Assembly (NCBI GenBank): GCA_002999035.1
Contig: CP027241.1
Span: 1,491,001 to 1,555,000, forward strand
Direction: 5' to 3'
From: Lachnospiraceae bacterium oral taxon 500
GTDB taxonomy: Bacteria > Bacillota > Clostridia > Lachnospirales > Vallitaleaceae
Length of the DNA: 64,000 bases
This document shows positions 35,629 to 44,275 of the stretch, piece after piece (positions within the stretch are counted from its first letter, which is position 1; every line of letters begins with the position of its first letter). The notes under the pieces are model-generated. The model searched no databases and was not told the origin of the DNA. It worked only from the letters and a program-made list of their open reading frames with translations. Position numbers and translations under genes: made by a program.

Positions 35629-36902
35629 ATGAGGAAGAAAGTGGGATTGTTGACAATCATTGTTTTTTTGTTTGGGTTTTCGGTGTTTTCCAATGCAGCA
35701 GAGAATTTATTATTAGAAGATTTTTTGACAGATACTTTTCAAAAATTGATTGCACTTGCCGATAATGCGGTTGATTTTAACTCACAGTCAATAGAACTGG
35801 AAACCGTTTTATCGGATAAAGAAATCGTGCTGGCAGAAGAGGTAAAAGATTTATTCCGGTACAGAAAATCACTGGAGGATTTGTTTTCAACCTATACTTC
35901 AACAGCAAAAATGAATTATCGCCTTTCTATTCGGTTGCTTTCTAAAAAAGAAATAGGTGAGTTGTGTTTTTATGAAGTGGCCAAAGCATCAGAATATAAC
36001 TATACCGATTTGCCGGATGTTTTGTCCAAAGAGGGACGGATTGTGCAATTTGTTACTCGTCAGGATTCTTTGACGGGGAAAGTGGAAATAATAGACTTTT
36101 TTGTTCCTGATGATTACGAGTTGCGTGGCTGCTTGGAGGAGCTTTCTTTATATGATTTATATCAGGAGAACCGTGCGGATAGTGAACTGTTGTTTTTAAG
36201 GAAAAGCAATTTGAAAGAGAACTATGATAACATTTTCCGGTCGACGTCGGAATATATTAAGCAGAAAACAGAAGAAGCGGAGAATGTTACCCCAGAAGAA
36301 AATGCAGATATAACGGAGATAAATAGAATACCGCTTTCTAAATATGCTATTAAAGATTATGCGCGGAGAAATTGTTCAAAAGATCAGCCATTAGCTGGTT
36401 GGGGAGATTCCGTAGCGCCATACTATGACTTTTCTCAAATTTTCCGGGAAATTATGATTGTACTAATTTCGCTTCACACGCGATATTAGCTGGAGGAGCG
36501 AACATTTGTTATAATGGGAATCCGAGTACCGGTTGGTATTTTAAATCTCTGAATGACCGTTCCTATTCATGGTCTGGTGTCCCCAAATTAAGAGATTTTT
36601 TGGTTTCAAACAGCAATATTGGTCCATATGGACACGAGTTAAACTACAGAACATATTCAGATATAAATTCAATTCCGTATGAATTTGGTGATTTAATTCA
36701 ATTTTACCAAGCAGATGGATACAATAATTGGCGACATTCAGGGATAATAACACAATTTTATAAACTTCCTTCATCTACTACACAATATGGCGTATTGTAT
36801 TGTGCTAGAATTGCAAAGGGAATTTATGAATATGATGTCAAAGCAGAAAAGAAGTATGGAAAGCAACCGAAAAGAGTGATTGCTCTTGATGGAACAAGGT
36901 AG
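35629..36902 (+). pseudogene. secreted amidase-domain protein gene, frameshifted
   Basis: The first part (35629-36489) begins with a signal peptide (MRKKVGLLTIIVFLFGFSVF), after AAAGGAG, and continues as a helical domain. Near 36431-36447 the coding frame changes by one base: the second frame continues as GNYDCTNFASHAILAGG and runs to 36902, with a later WRHSGIIT histidine. D-C-T-N-F-x-S-x-A plus a late H is the hallmark of the putative amidase domain (Amidase_6). Without repair the product ends after 286 codons and lacks the catalytic cysteine. The gene lies next to the IS element and is AT-rich. A sequencing error is an alternative. Confidence 0.8.
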
Positions 36903-36943
36903 TGTTAAAATTTGAAATAATTTGAAATAATTTTAAAAAAGGC

Positions 36944-36988
36944 TTGACAAGATATGAATTCTCCTATATGATAATGATATTCATTATC
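36944..36988 (+). promoter_or_regulatory. promoter with Fur-type box for the metal importer operon
   Basis: Perfect TTGACA (36944-36949), 17-base spacer, TATGAT (36967-36972). Overlapping the -10 is GATAATGATATTCATTATC at 36970-36988, which differs from the classical 19-base Fur consensus at one position. A metal-loaded Fur-family repressor bound here would block transcription. Confidence 0.85.
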
Positions 36989-37197
36989 AACAAAAAAGGA
37001 GGAAGTATTTGCAGACAAAAGAAACTTGAAAAACTCCGTTTTGAACGTTTATCAGCCATCAGCCCAAGTCTTCGGGAAATGGCAAAATGAGTGAATGAGC
37101 CGGAAGGATTATGAACTTCGTCCCGGCCGCGCTAAGTACAAGATTTTTCGATCGAATCAGGGAAAGTCGAGCCACTAACTGCAAAGAAAAAAAGAAA

Positions 37198-38178
37198 ATG
37201 AATCAACCAGTAAACAACAAACAATTAAAAGGTTTTGCCCGGCTAAGAAAGGCGAGCGCGCTATTCTTAGCTCTTTTTTTGGTCATTGGTCTGGCCGCCT
37301 GCGGACAACCGGCGGCCAACGGGGAAAAGAAGGCGGACACGGGAGAGAAAAAGTACAATGTCGTTGCCACTTCGACCATGCTGACCGATTTGGCTAAAAT
37401 TATCGGCGGCGATAAGGTCGAAGTCAACGGCCTGATGGCAGCCGGGGTTGACCCGCACTTGTATCAGCCGACGGCCGGCGATGTGGCTAAGCTCCAGGCG
37501 GCCGATATGGTTGTAATCAACGGCCTGCATTTAGAGGGTCAGATGGGCGAGGTTTTTTCCAAGCTGACAGAAGCCAACAAGCTGGTGGCCGAGGTCGGCG
37601 AGTCCATTCCGGTTGAGGATCGGCTGCCCTTTGCCGATTCGATTTATGACCCGCATATTTGGTTCAGCGTACCGAACTGGAAATTGGCGGCCAGAAATGT
37701 AACCGATACCTACATTAAATTGAGCGAAAAAGACAAGGATTACTTTGAAGCCAATTATGAAAAATACATCAAGGAACTGGATGAGTTGGACAGCTATATC
37801 CGCGCCCAGATTGAGAGTCTGCCGGAGCAGTCCAGAGTGCTGATTACGGCGCACGATGCCTTTAACTATTTCGGCAGGGAATATCATTTTGAAGTTATCG
37901 GCTTGCAGGGCATTTCGACCGAATCGGAAGCGGCTACCTCGGACGTGGCAGAGTTAGCGGATTACATCGTTAAAAATAAGATTAAAGCGATTTTTGTGGA
38001 GTCCTCGGTGCCGAAGAAAAATATTGAAGCCTTGCAGGAAGCGGTCAAGGCCAAGGGCTTTGACGTTCAGATCGGCGGCGAGTTGTATTCCGATTCGCTG
38101 GGCGTGGGCGAGGACGGCACGTACATTGGTATGTTTAAGGCTAATATCAATACCATTGTCAGTGCGCTGAAGGATTAA
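37198..38178 (+). CDS. troA: metal ABC transporter substrate-binding lipoprotein (TroA/ZnuA family)
   Basis: A 326-residue cluster 9 binding lipoprotein. The signal peptide ends at GLAAC. Metal-binding histidines appear in DPHLYQPT, LHLEG and TAHDAFNYFG, with the final acidic ligand in the C-terminal lobe. No histidine-rich loop is present, which argues against a dedicated ZnuA and fits manganese or iron types. An upstream extension of the frame to 37111 lacks a signal. A strong ribosome-binding site (AAAAGGAGGAAG) near 36997 serves no obvious long frame, so a short leader peptide may precede the gene. Confidence 0.88.
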   Translation: MNQPVNNKQLKGFARLRKASALFLALFLVIGLAACGQPAANGEKKADTGEKKYNVVATSTMLTDLAKIIGGDKVEVNGLMAAGVDPHLYQPTAGDVAKLQAADMVVINGLHLEGQMGEVFSKLTEANKLVAEVGESIPVEDRLPFADSIYDPHIWFSVPNWKLAARNVTDTYIKLSEKDKDYFEANYEKYIKELDELDSYIRAQIESLPEQSRVLITAHDAFNYFGREYHFEVIGLQGISTESEAATSDVAELADYIVKNKIKAIFVESSVPKKNIEALQEAVKAKGFDVQIGGELYSDSLGVGEDGTYIGMFKANINTIVSALKD

Positions 38179-38233
38179 CCGGCGGCTGACAGAACCTTAT
38201 TCGCAGCGGTTGGTGCCGGCCATTTACACTTCA

Positions 38234-38333
38234 CGGCAAGCTTTATTGGGATTCCTAAACAGGTGCTGTTTGTTTGCCTGTCCGTGCGGAAAGCGGAGAT
38301 TCAGACGGAGCAAGGCGGCCGAAAAGCTTGCCG
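38234..38333. repeat. inverted repeat within the troA-troB gap
   Basis: Perfect eleven-base arms CGGCAAGCTTT and AAAGCTTGCCG about 80 bases apart, with further small hairpins inside. A second hairpin CTCGTAAT/ATTACGAG follows at about 38369-38397. The 331-base gap has no gene. Confidence 0.6.
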
Positions 38334-38509
38334 AGAAAGGAAATTAGCCCGATAGTTCGGGTAAACTGCTCGTAATTCGCTCTTCGCGGATTACGAGTGC
38401 GGCGCTCACGGAAATAGATATTTATGCTTACTGTGTCTGCGGAGAGCAAGCTTTCTATTGTCATAGCGGATTATTTAGCAGCAATAAGTTACCGGAAAAT
38501 AAAAAAAGA

Positions 38510-39262
38510 ATGGGGCATGAAATGGAGAAAGAAACGAAGTATATTATCAATGTCGAGGATATGACGGTGGCGTATCAGATTAAACCGGTGCTGTGGGATA
38601 TTGATTTCCGGGTGCCGGAAGGTGTTTTGATGGCGGTAATCGGGCCGAACGGCGCGGGGAAATCGACTTTGATCAAGGCGATGCTGGGGCTGTTAAAGCC
38701 GGTTTCGGGCACGGTTCTTTTTTGGGGAAAGCCCTATCACAGTGAGCGGAAAAGAATCGGCTATGTGCCGCAGCGGGGGAGCGTCGATTGGGATTTTCCA
38801 ACGACGGTCTTAGATGTGGTTTGTATGGGGCGCTACGGTGCGGCCGGCTGGATTAAGCGAATCAGCAAAGCCGATAAACAGATTGCACTGGAGGCGCTGG
38901 ATAAGGTCGGTATGCTGGAGTTTAAAAACCGGCAAATCAGCCAGCTGTCCGGCGGTCAGCAGCAGAGAGTCTTTCTGGCGCGGGCTTTGGCGCAGGATGC
39001 TGAGGTTTATTTTATGGACGAGCCTTTTCAGGGGGTGGATGCCCGGACGGAAAAGGCGGTAATTGATATTTTAAAGAGGCTCCGCGATAACGGCAAAACC
39101 GTGGTGGTTGTTCATCACGATTTGCAGACGGTGCCGGAGTATTTTGACTGGGTAACGCTTTTAAATATTCAGCTGATTGCCAGCGGGCCGACAGCGGAGG
39201 TTTTTACCGAGGAAAATCTGAAAACGACCTATCGCACGACCGGCGAGGCGATGAAGGAGTAG
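38510..39262 (+). CDS. troB: metal ABC transporter ATP-binding protein
   Basis: A 250-residue ATPase of the zinc/manganese/iron cluster 9 group. Walker [10 protein letters not shown] (about residues 44-52), [15 protein letters not shown] signature, Walker [12 protein letters not shown], and the switch histidine in VVVHHDL are in order, and [17 protein letters not shown] is typical of Mn/Zn importers. Start could be 38510 or the ATG at 38522; neither has a strong ribosome-binding site. It is followed two bases later by the first permease gene. Confidence 0.9.
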   Translation: MGHEMEKETKYIINVEDMTVAYQIKPVLWDIDFRVPEGVLMAVIGPNGAGKSTLIKAMLGLLKPVSGTVLFWGKPYHSERKRIGYVPQRGSVDWDFPTTVLDVVCMGRYGAAGWIKRISKADKQIALEALDKVGMLEFKNRQISQLSGGQQQRVFLARALAQDAEVYFMDEPFQGVDARTEKAVIDILKRLRDNGKTVVVVHHDLQTVPEYFDWVTLLNIQLIASGPTAEVFTEENLKTTYRTTGEAMKE

Positions 39263-39264
39263 TT

Positions 39265-40395
39265 ATGGCAAGTATTTTTTCAGACTATACGACGCAGATT
39301 GTTTCGGCGGGAGCGACTTTGCTGGGTGTTTCGGCTGGGGTTTTAGGCTGTTTTATCGTCCTGAAAAAAGAGTCGCTGGTCGGCGACGCGATTTCTCATG
39401 CCGCGCTGCCGGGAATTTGTCTGGCTTTTATTTTGCTTGGGACGAAAAATTTGTCTTTGTTTTTAGTCGGCGCGCTGGCGGCCGGGCTGCTGTCAATGCT
39501 GATTGTGCGGACGGTGGTAAAGTATTCCAAGATTAAGTTTGACAGTGCCTTAGCCATTGTCCTGTCAGCCTTTTTCGGGTTGGGTCTGGTTTTTCTGACC
39601 TATATTCAGCGGATTCCCAATTCCAATCAGGCGGGCATGGAAAAGTTTATTTTCGGTCAGGCCTCGACCATGCTGAGGCGTGAGGTTTATCAGTTGCTGG
39701 CGGTGGGGATTATTTTGCTGGTTTTGATTGTTTTGTTTTGGAAAGAGTTAAAGCTGTATGTTTTTAATCCGGAATATGCCGACAGCTTGGGTTTTTCCAC
39801 CAAGCGCATCAGTCTGCTCCTGATTTTGATGACGGTGTTGGCAGTGGTGGCCGGTTTGCAGACGGTAGGCGTTATTTTAATGAGTGCCATGTTGATTTCG
39901 CCGGCAGTCGGCGCCCGGCAGTGGACGGATCGCCTGTCGGTGATGGTGGTCTTAGCCGGATTTTTTGGCGGTGCGTCGGGGCTTTTGGGGACGCTGGTCA
40001 GCTCCTCGATCCGCAATATGCCGACCGGTCCGTCGGTGGTGCTGGCGCTCAGCGTATTTGTGCTGTTCAGCCTAATCTTTGCGCCCAACCGCGGGCTGCT
40101 GTGGCGGCAGATCCGGCATCGCCAAAATATTAAGAGCATTGGCCGGGATAAGGTGCTGATGAACTTATACTATTTGTCGCTGCAGCATCAAACGCCGCAT
40201 GCTCATTCGCTGGAAGCGATTGGTCTCGGCCGGGAGAAAGGAAAAGAAAAGCATTTTCGCCGGGTTTTGGATAAATTAGCGGAAGACGGGTTTGCGGTGA
40301 AGGAAAAGCCGGATTATTACCGGATTACCGACAGCGGACAGGCGCATTTAGCGGAAAACGGACTAATCGAGGGGGTAAAACATGGTTTACTTTGA
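39265..40395 (+). CDS. troC: metal ABC permease fused to a winged-helix domain
   Basis: A 376-residue protein. Residues 1-275 are an ABC-3 type permease with about eight membrane helices and the GDAISHAALPGI segment conserved in the family. Residues about 290-376 are cytosolic and form a winged helix resembling the DNA-binding domain of DtxR/MntR-type repressors (RRVLDKLAEDGFAVKEKPDYYRITDSG). TroC-type permeases of this layout are known. The last 14 bases overlap the start of the second permease gene. Confidence 0.88.
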   Translation: MASIFSDYTTQIVSAGATLLGVSAGVLGCFIVLKKESLVGDAISHAALPGICLAFILLGTKNLSLFLVGALAAGLLSMLIVRTVVKYSKIKFDSALAIVLSAFFGLGLVFLTYIQRIPNSNQAGMEKFIFGQASTMLRREVYQLLAVGIILLVLIVLFWKELKLYVFNPEYADSLGFSTKRISLLLILMTVLAVVAGLQTVGVILMSAMLISPAVGARQWTDRLSVMVVLAGFFGGASGLLGTLVSSSIRNMPTGPSVVLALSVFVLFSLIFAPNRGLLWRQIRHRQNIKSIGRDKVLMNLYYLSLQHQTPHAHSLEAIGLGREKGKEKHFRRVLDKLAEDGFAVKEKPDYYRITDSGQAHLAENGLIEGVKHGLL

Positions 40396-41497
40396 GATTC
40401 AGTTGATTGCGGTGGTCGTGGTGGCTGCCTGTGCGATTCCGGGCGTCTTTTTGATTCTGCGCCAAATGGCGATGATGACGGATGCAATCAGTCACACGGT
40501 GCTGCTGGGAATTGTTTTGGCGTTTTTTATCACAATGGATTTGGGCTCGCCGTTTTTGATTGTCGGCGCGGCGCTGATGGGTATTTTTACGGTTTATTTT
40601 GCCGAGGTACTGAATCGGACCAAGCAAATGGCCGAGGATTCGGCAATTGGCATTGTCTTTCCGTTTTTATTCAGCATTGCCATTGTCCTGATTTCGCTGT
40701 TTGCCCGCAATGTTCATTTGGATGTGCGCTGCGTCCTGCTGGGCGAGTTAGTGTTCGCGCCGTCGTACCGGCTGGTGATTGGCGGGGTTGATTTGGGGCC
40801 GCGGGCGCTGTACACCATGGGCACGATTTTGCTGATTAACTTGGGTTTTGTGGTGGTTTTCTTTAAGGAACTGAAATTAACGACTTTTGATGAGAACTTA
40901 GCGGCGGCCTTGGGCTTTGCTCCGGCGCTGCTGCATTACGCTCTGATGACGGTGGTATCGGTCACGGCGGTCGGAGCGTTTGAAGCAGTCGGCTCGGTGC
41001 TGGTAATTGCCTTTATGATCGGGCCGGCGGCAACCGCTTACTTATTGAGTACGGATATTAAAAAACTAATGCTGCTCAGTGTCCTGATCGGCGCGGTCAA
41101 CGCGATCGTCGGCTTTTGGCTGGCAATGTGGATTGACGTTTCGATTTCCGGCATGATGGCGGTGGTAACGGGCCTGACCTTTGGTCTGGTCTTTGTTTTC
41201 GGCAAGGACGGCTTGGTGTCGATTGCCCGGCGGCGCAAGCAGCAGGAAAGAGATTTCGCTGATTTGACCATGCTGTTTCATATTTTCCGGCATGAAAACA
41301 GTCCACGGGCGGAGATTGAAAACGGAATGGATACGATTTCCAAGCATCTGAACTGGAAAGAGGCTAAGATTACTGCCCGGGCGGCTGACCTAATCGGCAA
41401 AGGCTTTTTGGTCAAGGAAAATAATCAGCTGATTTTAACCGAAGCCGGCCGGAATTACACCAAGGCCAGCTTTGCGTCATGGATTCAGGCAAGATAA
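40382..41497 (+). CDS. troD: metal ABC permease fused to a winged-helix domain (second)
   Basis: A 371-residue paralog of the preceding permease, with MMTDAISHTVLLGI in place of GDAISHAALPGI and about eight membrane helices to residue 280. A C-terminal winged helix follows (about 295-371, ITARAADLIGKGFLVKENNQLILTEAG). The two permeases probably form a heterodimer. Translation is coupled by overlap with troC. A bidirectional terminator follows. Confidence 0.88.
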   Translation: MVYFEIQLIAVVVVAACAIPGVFLILRQMAMMTDAISHTVLLGIVLAFFITMDLGSPFLIVGAALMGIFTVYFAEVLNRTKQMAEDSAIGIVFPFLFSIAIVLISLFARNVHLDVRCVLLGELVFAPSYRLVIGGVDLGPRALYTMGTILLINLGFVVVFFKELKLTTFDENLAAALGFAPALLHYALMTVVSVTAVGAFEAVGSVLVIAFMIGPAATAYLLSTDIKKLMLLSVLIGAVNAIVGFWLAMWIDVSISGMMAVVTGLTFGLVFVFGKDGLVSIARRRKQQERDFADLTMLFHIFRHENSPRAEIENGMDTISKHLNWKEAKITARAADLIGKGFLVKENNQLILTEAGRNYTKASFASWIQAR

Positions 41498-41510
41498 GAA
41501 AAGGAAATAA

Positions 41511-41540
41511 AGAAGCGCCGGTACATTGCCCGGCGCTTTT
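41511..41540. terminator. bidirectional terminator between troD and the J-domain gene
   Basis: Nine-base GC-rich stem AAGCGCCGG/CCGGCGCTT around a short loop, with TTTTTA on the plus side and CTTCTTT on the minus side. Confidence 0.8.
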
Positions 41541-41543
41541 TAG

Positions 41544-42866
41544 TTATTCGTTGTTTGCCCCTCCCCCCAGTTCCGCGGTTCGCCGGTTATACTGATCCTG
41601 CATCAGGGTAAAGCTTTCGCTGTGGCCGCCGGCATCGGGATGATAGATTTTGGAGAGCGCCCGGTAACGCCGTTTCAGCTCTTCTTCGGTTTGACAGCCG
41701 GCAAAAAAATCAGGTGCGGATTGATTCTGCCGGGTCTTTGTCTGCCGGCTGAGGGCGGACAATACTTTTTGCGTCAAATCATGAGAGAGCTTTTGCGCTT
41801 TTTTAATTTCGGGAATAAATAAGGTTTCAAAGTCATGGCAGGGAATTTCCTTTTTATATTTAGAAAAATCTGCCAGTATTTTTTCAAGTAAGCTCATATA
41901 CTCCGCAAAATCATAGGCCAGAGCCGGATCGGGCTTGATATTCATGACCGCATCAACCTGTTGCTGCAAGCTCTCAGCCTCATTTAACAGGAGCTGCAAG
42001 CTGTCCATATACTCCTGACATTTAGCCGCATCGCCGGTGCTGCCTGACTCCGCCAGCGGAGAAAGGGGGGCATCCATCTGCATTGACTGTTCCAGCAGGG
42101 CATTGCGGTATTCCTGATAATTTTGAGTGGAGAACTTCAGCAGTTTTCCCCATTCCATCCATTCCATGCCGAGAGTCACCAAAGCCGTGGCAATGGTCAA
42201 AGCGGTAACGACGAAATAAAGGACGGAAAAAACGACGTTGACGGTGGGGAACAGTTTTAAATAAGCAAAAATACCAAGACCAAAACTTTGGCTGGTAAAG
42301 CGGTGAACCGAATAAACCAGGTAACCGATTATTCCGATGGAGGCGCAAATTGCCAGCGGTCCGGCGATAGAAAGCAGAAAAACAATCAAGGCGTTCAGCC
42401 CTTTCATCAGATAAAAGAAGGGACAGGCCAAACGCAGAGCCGGGCTGGCCGAGTCAGCGGTTAAAGCGCTGTGGTCGCGCCTGCAAATATCAAATAACCG
42501 GCAGTAAAGGTCATGACAAAGATGAAAGACCGAGTCCAAAATTGTTGTTAAAAGCGAGATAACAGCAGTCACCAGCACTGCTGCGACGGTTCCGAATAAG
42601 AACAGGATGGCGGCAACAATCAGGATAATGCTGCCAAAAACAATGAGTATGGCGAAGAAAGTGCCTAATCCGTCTAAAAAGCCGCCGGGATTATTAAAAA
42701 GCAGGTTTAAGAGGAATAAAGCGAATAAAGCTGCGCCCAGCCCAATGAAAACCATTGTTTTTTGCACTGCCTTCATCAGCAGCTGGGCAAGAATGGTTAA
42801 CAGGAAAAAGGGCAGAGCCAGCAGCGAAAGAAAATTGATTTTTAAAACTTTTAGTATATTTGCCAT
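41544..42866 (-). CDS. membrane protein with C-terminal J domain
   Basis: A 440-residue protein. The N-terminal half has several hydrophobic segments (about residues 10-110 and 145-225). The middle is helical and acidic (about 250-370). The last 60 residues form a J domain: EEELKRRYRALSKIYHPDAGGH contains the invariant HPD. J domains at the C-terminus of membrane proteins recruit Hsp70 (DnaK) to a membrane site. Nothing indicates the client. It lies nine bases after the lipoprotein gene, in one operon. Confidence 0.75.
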   Translation of the reverse strand: MANILKVLKINFLSLLALPFFLLTILAQLLMKAVQKTMVFIGLGAALFALFLLNLLFNNPGGFLDGLGTFFAILIVFGSIILIVAAILFLFGTVAAVLVTAVISLLTTILDSVFHLCHDLYCRLFDICRRDHSALTADSASPALRLACPFFYLMKGLNALIVFLLSIAGPLAICASIGIIGYLVYSVHRFTSQSFGLGIFAYLKLFPTVNVVFSVLYFVVTALTIATALVTLGMEWMEWGKLLKFSTQNYQEYRNALLEQSMQMDAPLSPLAESGSTGDAAKCQEYMDSLQLLLNEAESLQQQVDAVMNIKPDPALAYDFAEYMSLLEKILADFSKYKKEIPCHDFETLFIPEIKKAQKLSHDLTQKVLSALSRQTKTRQNQSAPDFFAGCQTEEELKRRYRALSKIYHPDAGGHSESFTLMQDQYNRRTAELGGGANNE

Positions 42867-42875
42867 GATATTCCC

Positions 42876-43808
42876 CTATTCGTATCGTTCAAACTCATAT
42901 AAAATGCTGCCGATAAAATTATCCTCAGCGCCGACGGTCAGGCTGATCCGGTCGCCGCTGACGCTGTCCAGATAAACCAAAGTAGTCTTGTCATGACCGG
43001 TGCCGATCAAAGGGCTGCCCTGGCAATAAGCCGGTGTACCTAAGATACCGGTTTCTTTATGGGCGATTTCCGCCAAACTCATACCCAGCCGAATGCCTCT
43101 GGGCAGGATGACCTGATTGCTGTGGAAACGGACACCGATAAACTGGGCGTCTTTTAATGCCGCTAAACTGCCGCTTTGGTTTTGGACGACCATTGCTACC
43201 CCGGCATGACTGGAAGAAGCAATGTCATAAGTTTCGGCGGGCTTGAGCATTTTGTTTTCAAGCACGGAAAACTGCATTATCTGCGGAATGGCGGTTAAGT
43301 CAAGAATTTGCCCGTTATACTGGACTTTTCTGGAATAAGGCTCCAAAGCTAAAATTTCAGCAGAAGCCTGATTGCGTAAAACGGAAGCGGCAAAGCCTTC
43401 CGGGTCGGTCAGTGTGAGCGGCAGCTCCATTTTTTCATCCTTGCGGATATCTATTGTTTTCAGGTCAGTGGTAACGTCAAACATTGCTAAATTTTTATCG
43501 CTCATATAAAGGCTGGCGATTTCATAGCTTCCCGGCAGCAGAGCTAAGTCGGCGGAATAATGATTGGCATCGGTCAGCTTGGCTCTGAACTTTTTATCGG
43601 AGGTGGTGTGTCGCAGCGTGATGGAGATGGTAACCGCATTTTTAATTTCCGGGGAAAGCTGCTCGTATTCCGGCGGAAGCTGCGTCAAAAAAACATGACA
43701 GCCGGCGTTCCACTTGGCGGTATTTTCCGGGCCGCAGCCGGAAAATAGAAGAGCGCTCAGGCAAAACGCGGATAATAGAATGAGTTCCTTTAGTTTTAAG
43801 TTTTTCAC
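42876..43808 (-). CDS. hypothetical lipoprotein
   Basis: A 310-residue lipoprotein: the signal peptide ends at LLFSGC with the lipidated cysteine near residue 25. The rest is beta-rich, with an early domain of carboxypeptidase-regulatory-like character (ADLALLPGSYEIASLYMSD) and no catalytic motif that can be recognised. Start ATG is preceded by GGAGGAT. It precedes the membrane J-protein gene in the same operon, so the two may act together at the cell surface. Function unknown. Confidence 0.7.
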   Translation of the reverse strand: MKNLKLKELILLSAFCLSALLFSGCGPENTAKWNAGCHVFLTQLPPEYEQLSPEIKNAVTISITLRHTTSDKKFRAKLTDANHYSADLALLPGSYEIASLYMSDKNLAMFDVTTDLKTIDIRKDEKMELPLTLTDPEGFAASVLRNQASAEILALEPYSRKVQYNGQILDLTAIPQIMQFSVLENKMLKPAETYDIASSSHAGVAMVVQNQSGSLAALKDAQFIGVRFHSNQVILPRGIRLGMSLAEIAHKETGILGTPAYCQGSPLIGTGHDKTTLVYLDSVSGDRISLTVGAEDNFIGSILYEFERYE

Positions 43809-43954
43809 AACAAATCCTCCTGTTTTGGGGGCATATATTTGTTAAAGTTGATCTTACTTACCTGCTTGGCTTTCCCGTTACCGTGCGGTAAACACCTTAT
43901 TTGTGTCTGCCGAAAGGCTTTGCTGTTTCGCCGGCATTCGCGTTTCTGTCAGCG

Positions 43955-43999
43955 AAAAAGACGGTATCTTTTCGCAGGAACGGAAATCGCCGTCTTTTT
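43955..43999. terminator. orphan terminator-like hairpin
   Basis: Ten-base perfect arms AAAAAGACGG and CCGTCTTTTT. No gene ends nearby on either strand. Confidence 0.5.
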
Positions 44000-44045
44000 C
44001 TCTCTATTTTAAGGGCTGTGCCCGGCTTTGTCAATTGGGATTTTC

Positions 44046-44128
44046 CGGTCAGACCGGCGAAATCAATGAAAAAAAATGAGTATTTTGCGGTCAGGCCGAC
44101 GAAAATCATGAAAATAATGAGGATTTCG
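44046..44128. repeat. two imperfect tandem repeat units
   Basis: Units of 42 and 41 bases (44046-44087 and 44088-44128) that both start CGGTCAG and share a GAAATCAATGAAAA-like core; a third partial unit begins CGGTACC. The 43809-44275 interval has no credible gene apart from these repeats and hairpins. Confidence 0.6.
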
Positions 44129-44188
44129 CGGTACCTAAATCAGAAATGCAGAAATACCGGCCGAACGATAACATTTGCTTTTGACAGA

Positions 44189-44228
44189 AGAAAAAAGGCA
44201 AAGCCTGTATTTGGACTTTGCCTTTGAA
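44189..44228 (-). terminator. terminator of the argF-arcC operon
   Basis: On the minus strand AAAGGCAAAG pairs with CTTTGCCTTT and continues into TTTC. Confidence 0.8.
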
Positions 44229-44275
44229 AATCAAACTGATAAACCATCAGCTTTGTATTGTTCTTTCGGATTTTC

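Noticed and set aside
36431-36450. Programmed -1 frameshift in the amidase gene
   Set aside because: The local CAAATTTTCC is not read as a slippery X-XXY-YYZ heptamer in the zero frame and no downstream pseudoknot was evident.
37008-37028. Short TTG-initiated peptide after a strong ribosome-binding site upstream of troA
   Set aside because: Only six codons before a stop; it could be a leader peptide, but there is nothing further to support it.
38814-39062. Alternative-frame ORF inside the metal ATPase gene
   Set aside because: It overlaps the Walker and signature motifs of a well-supported gene and has no own signals.
43901-44227. Plus-strand 108-codon frame over the tandem repeats
   Set aside because: The open frame results from the repeat units and a hairpin; it has no start signal and composition unlike the genes around it.
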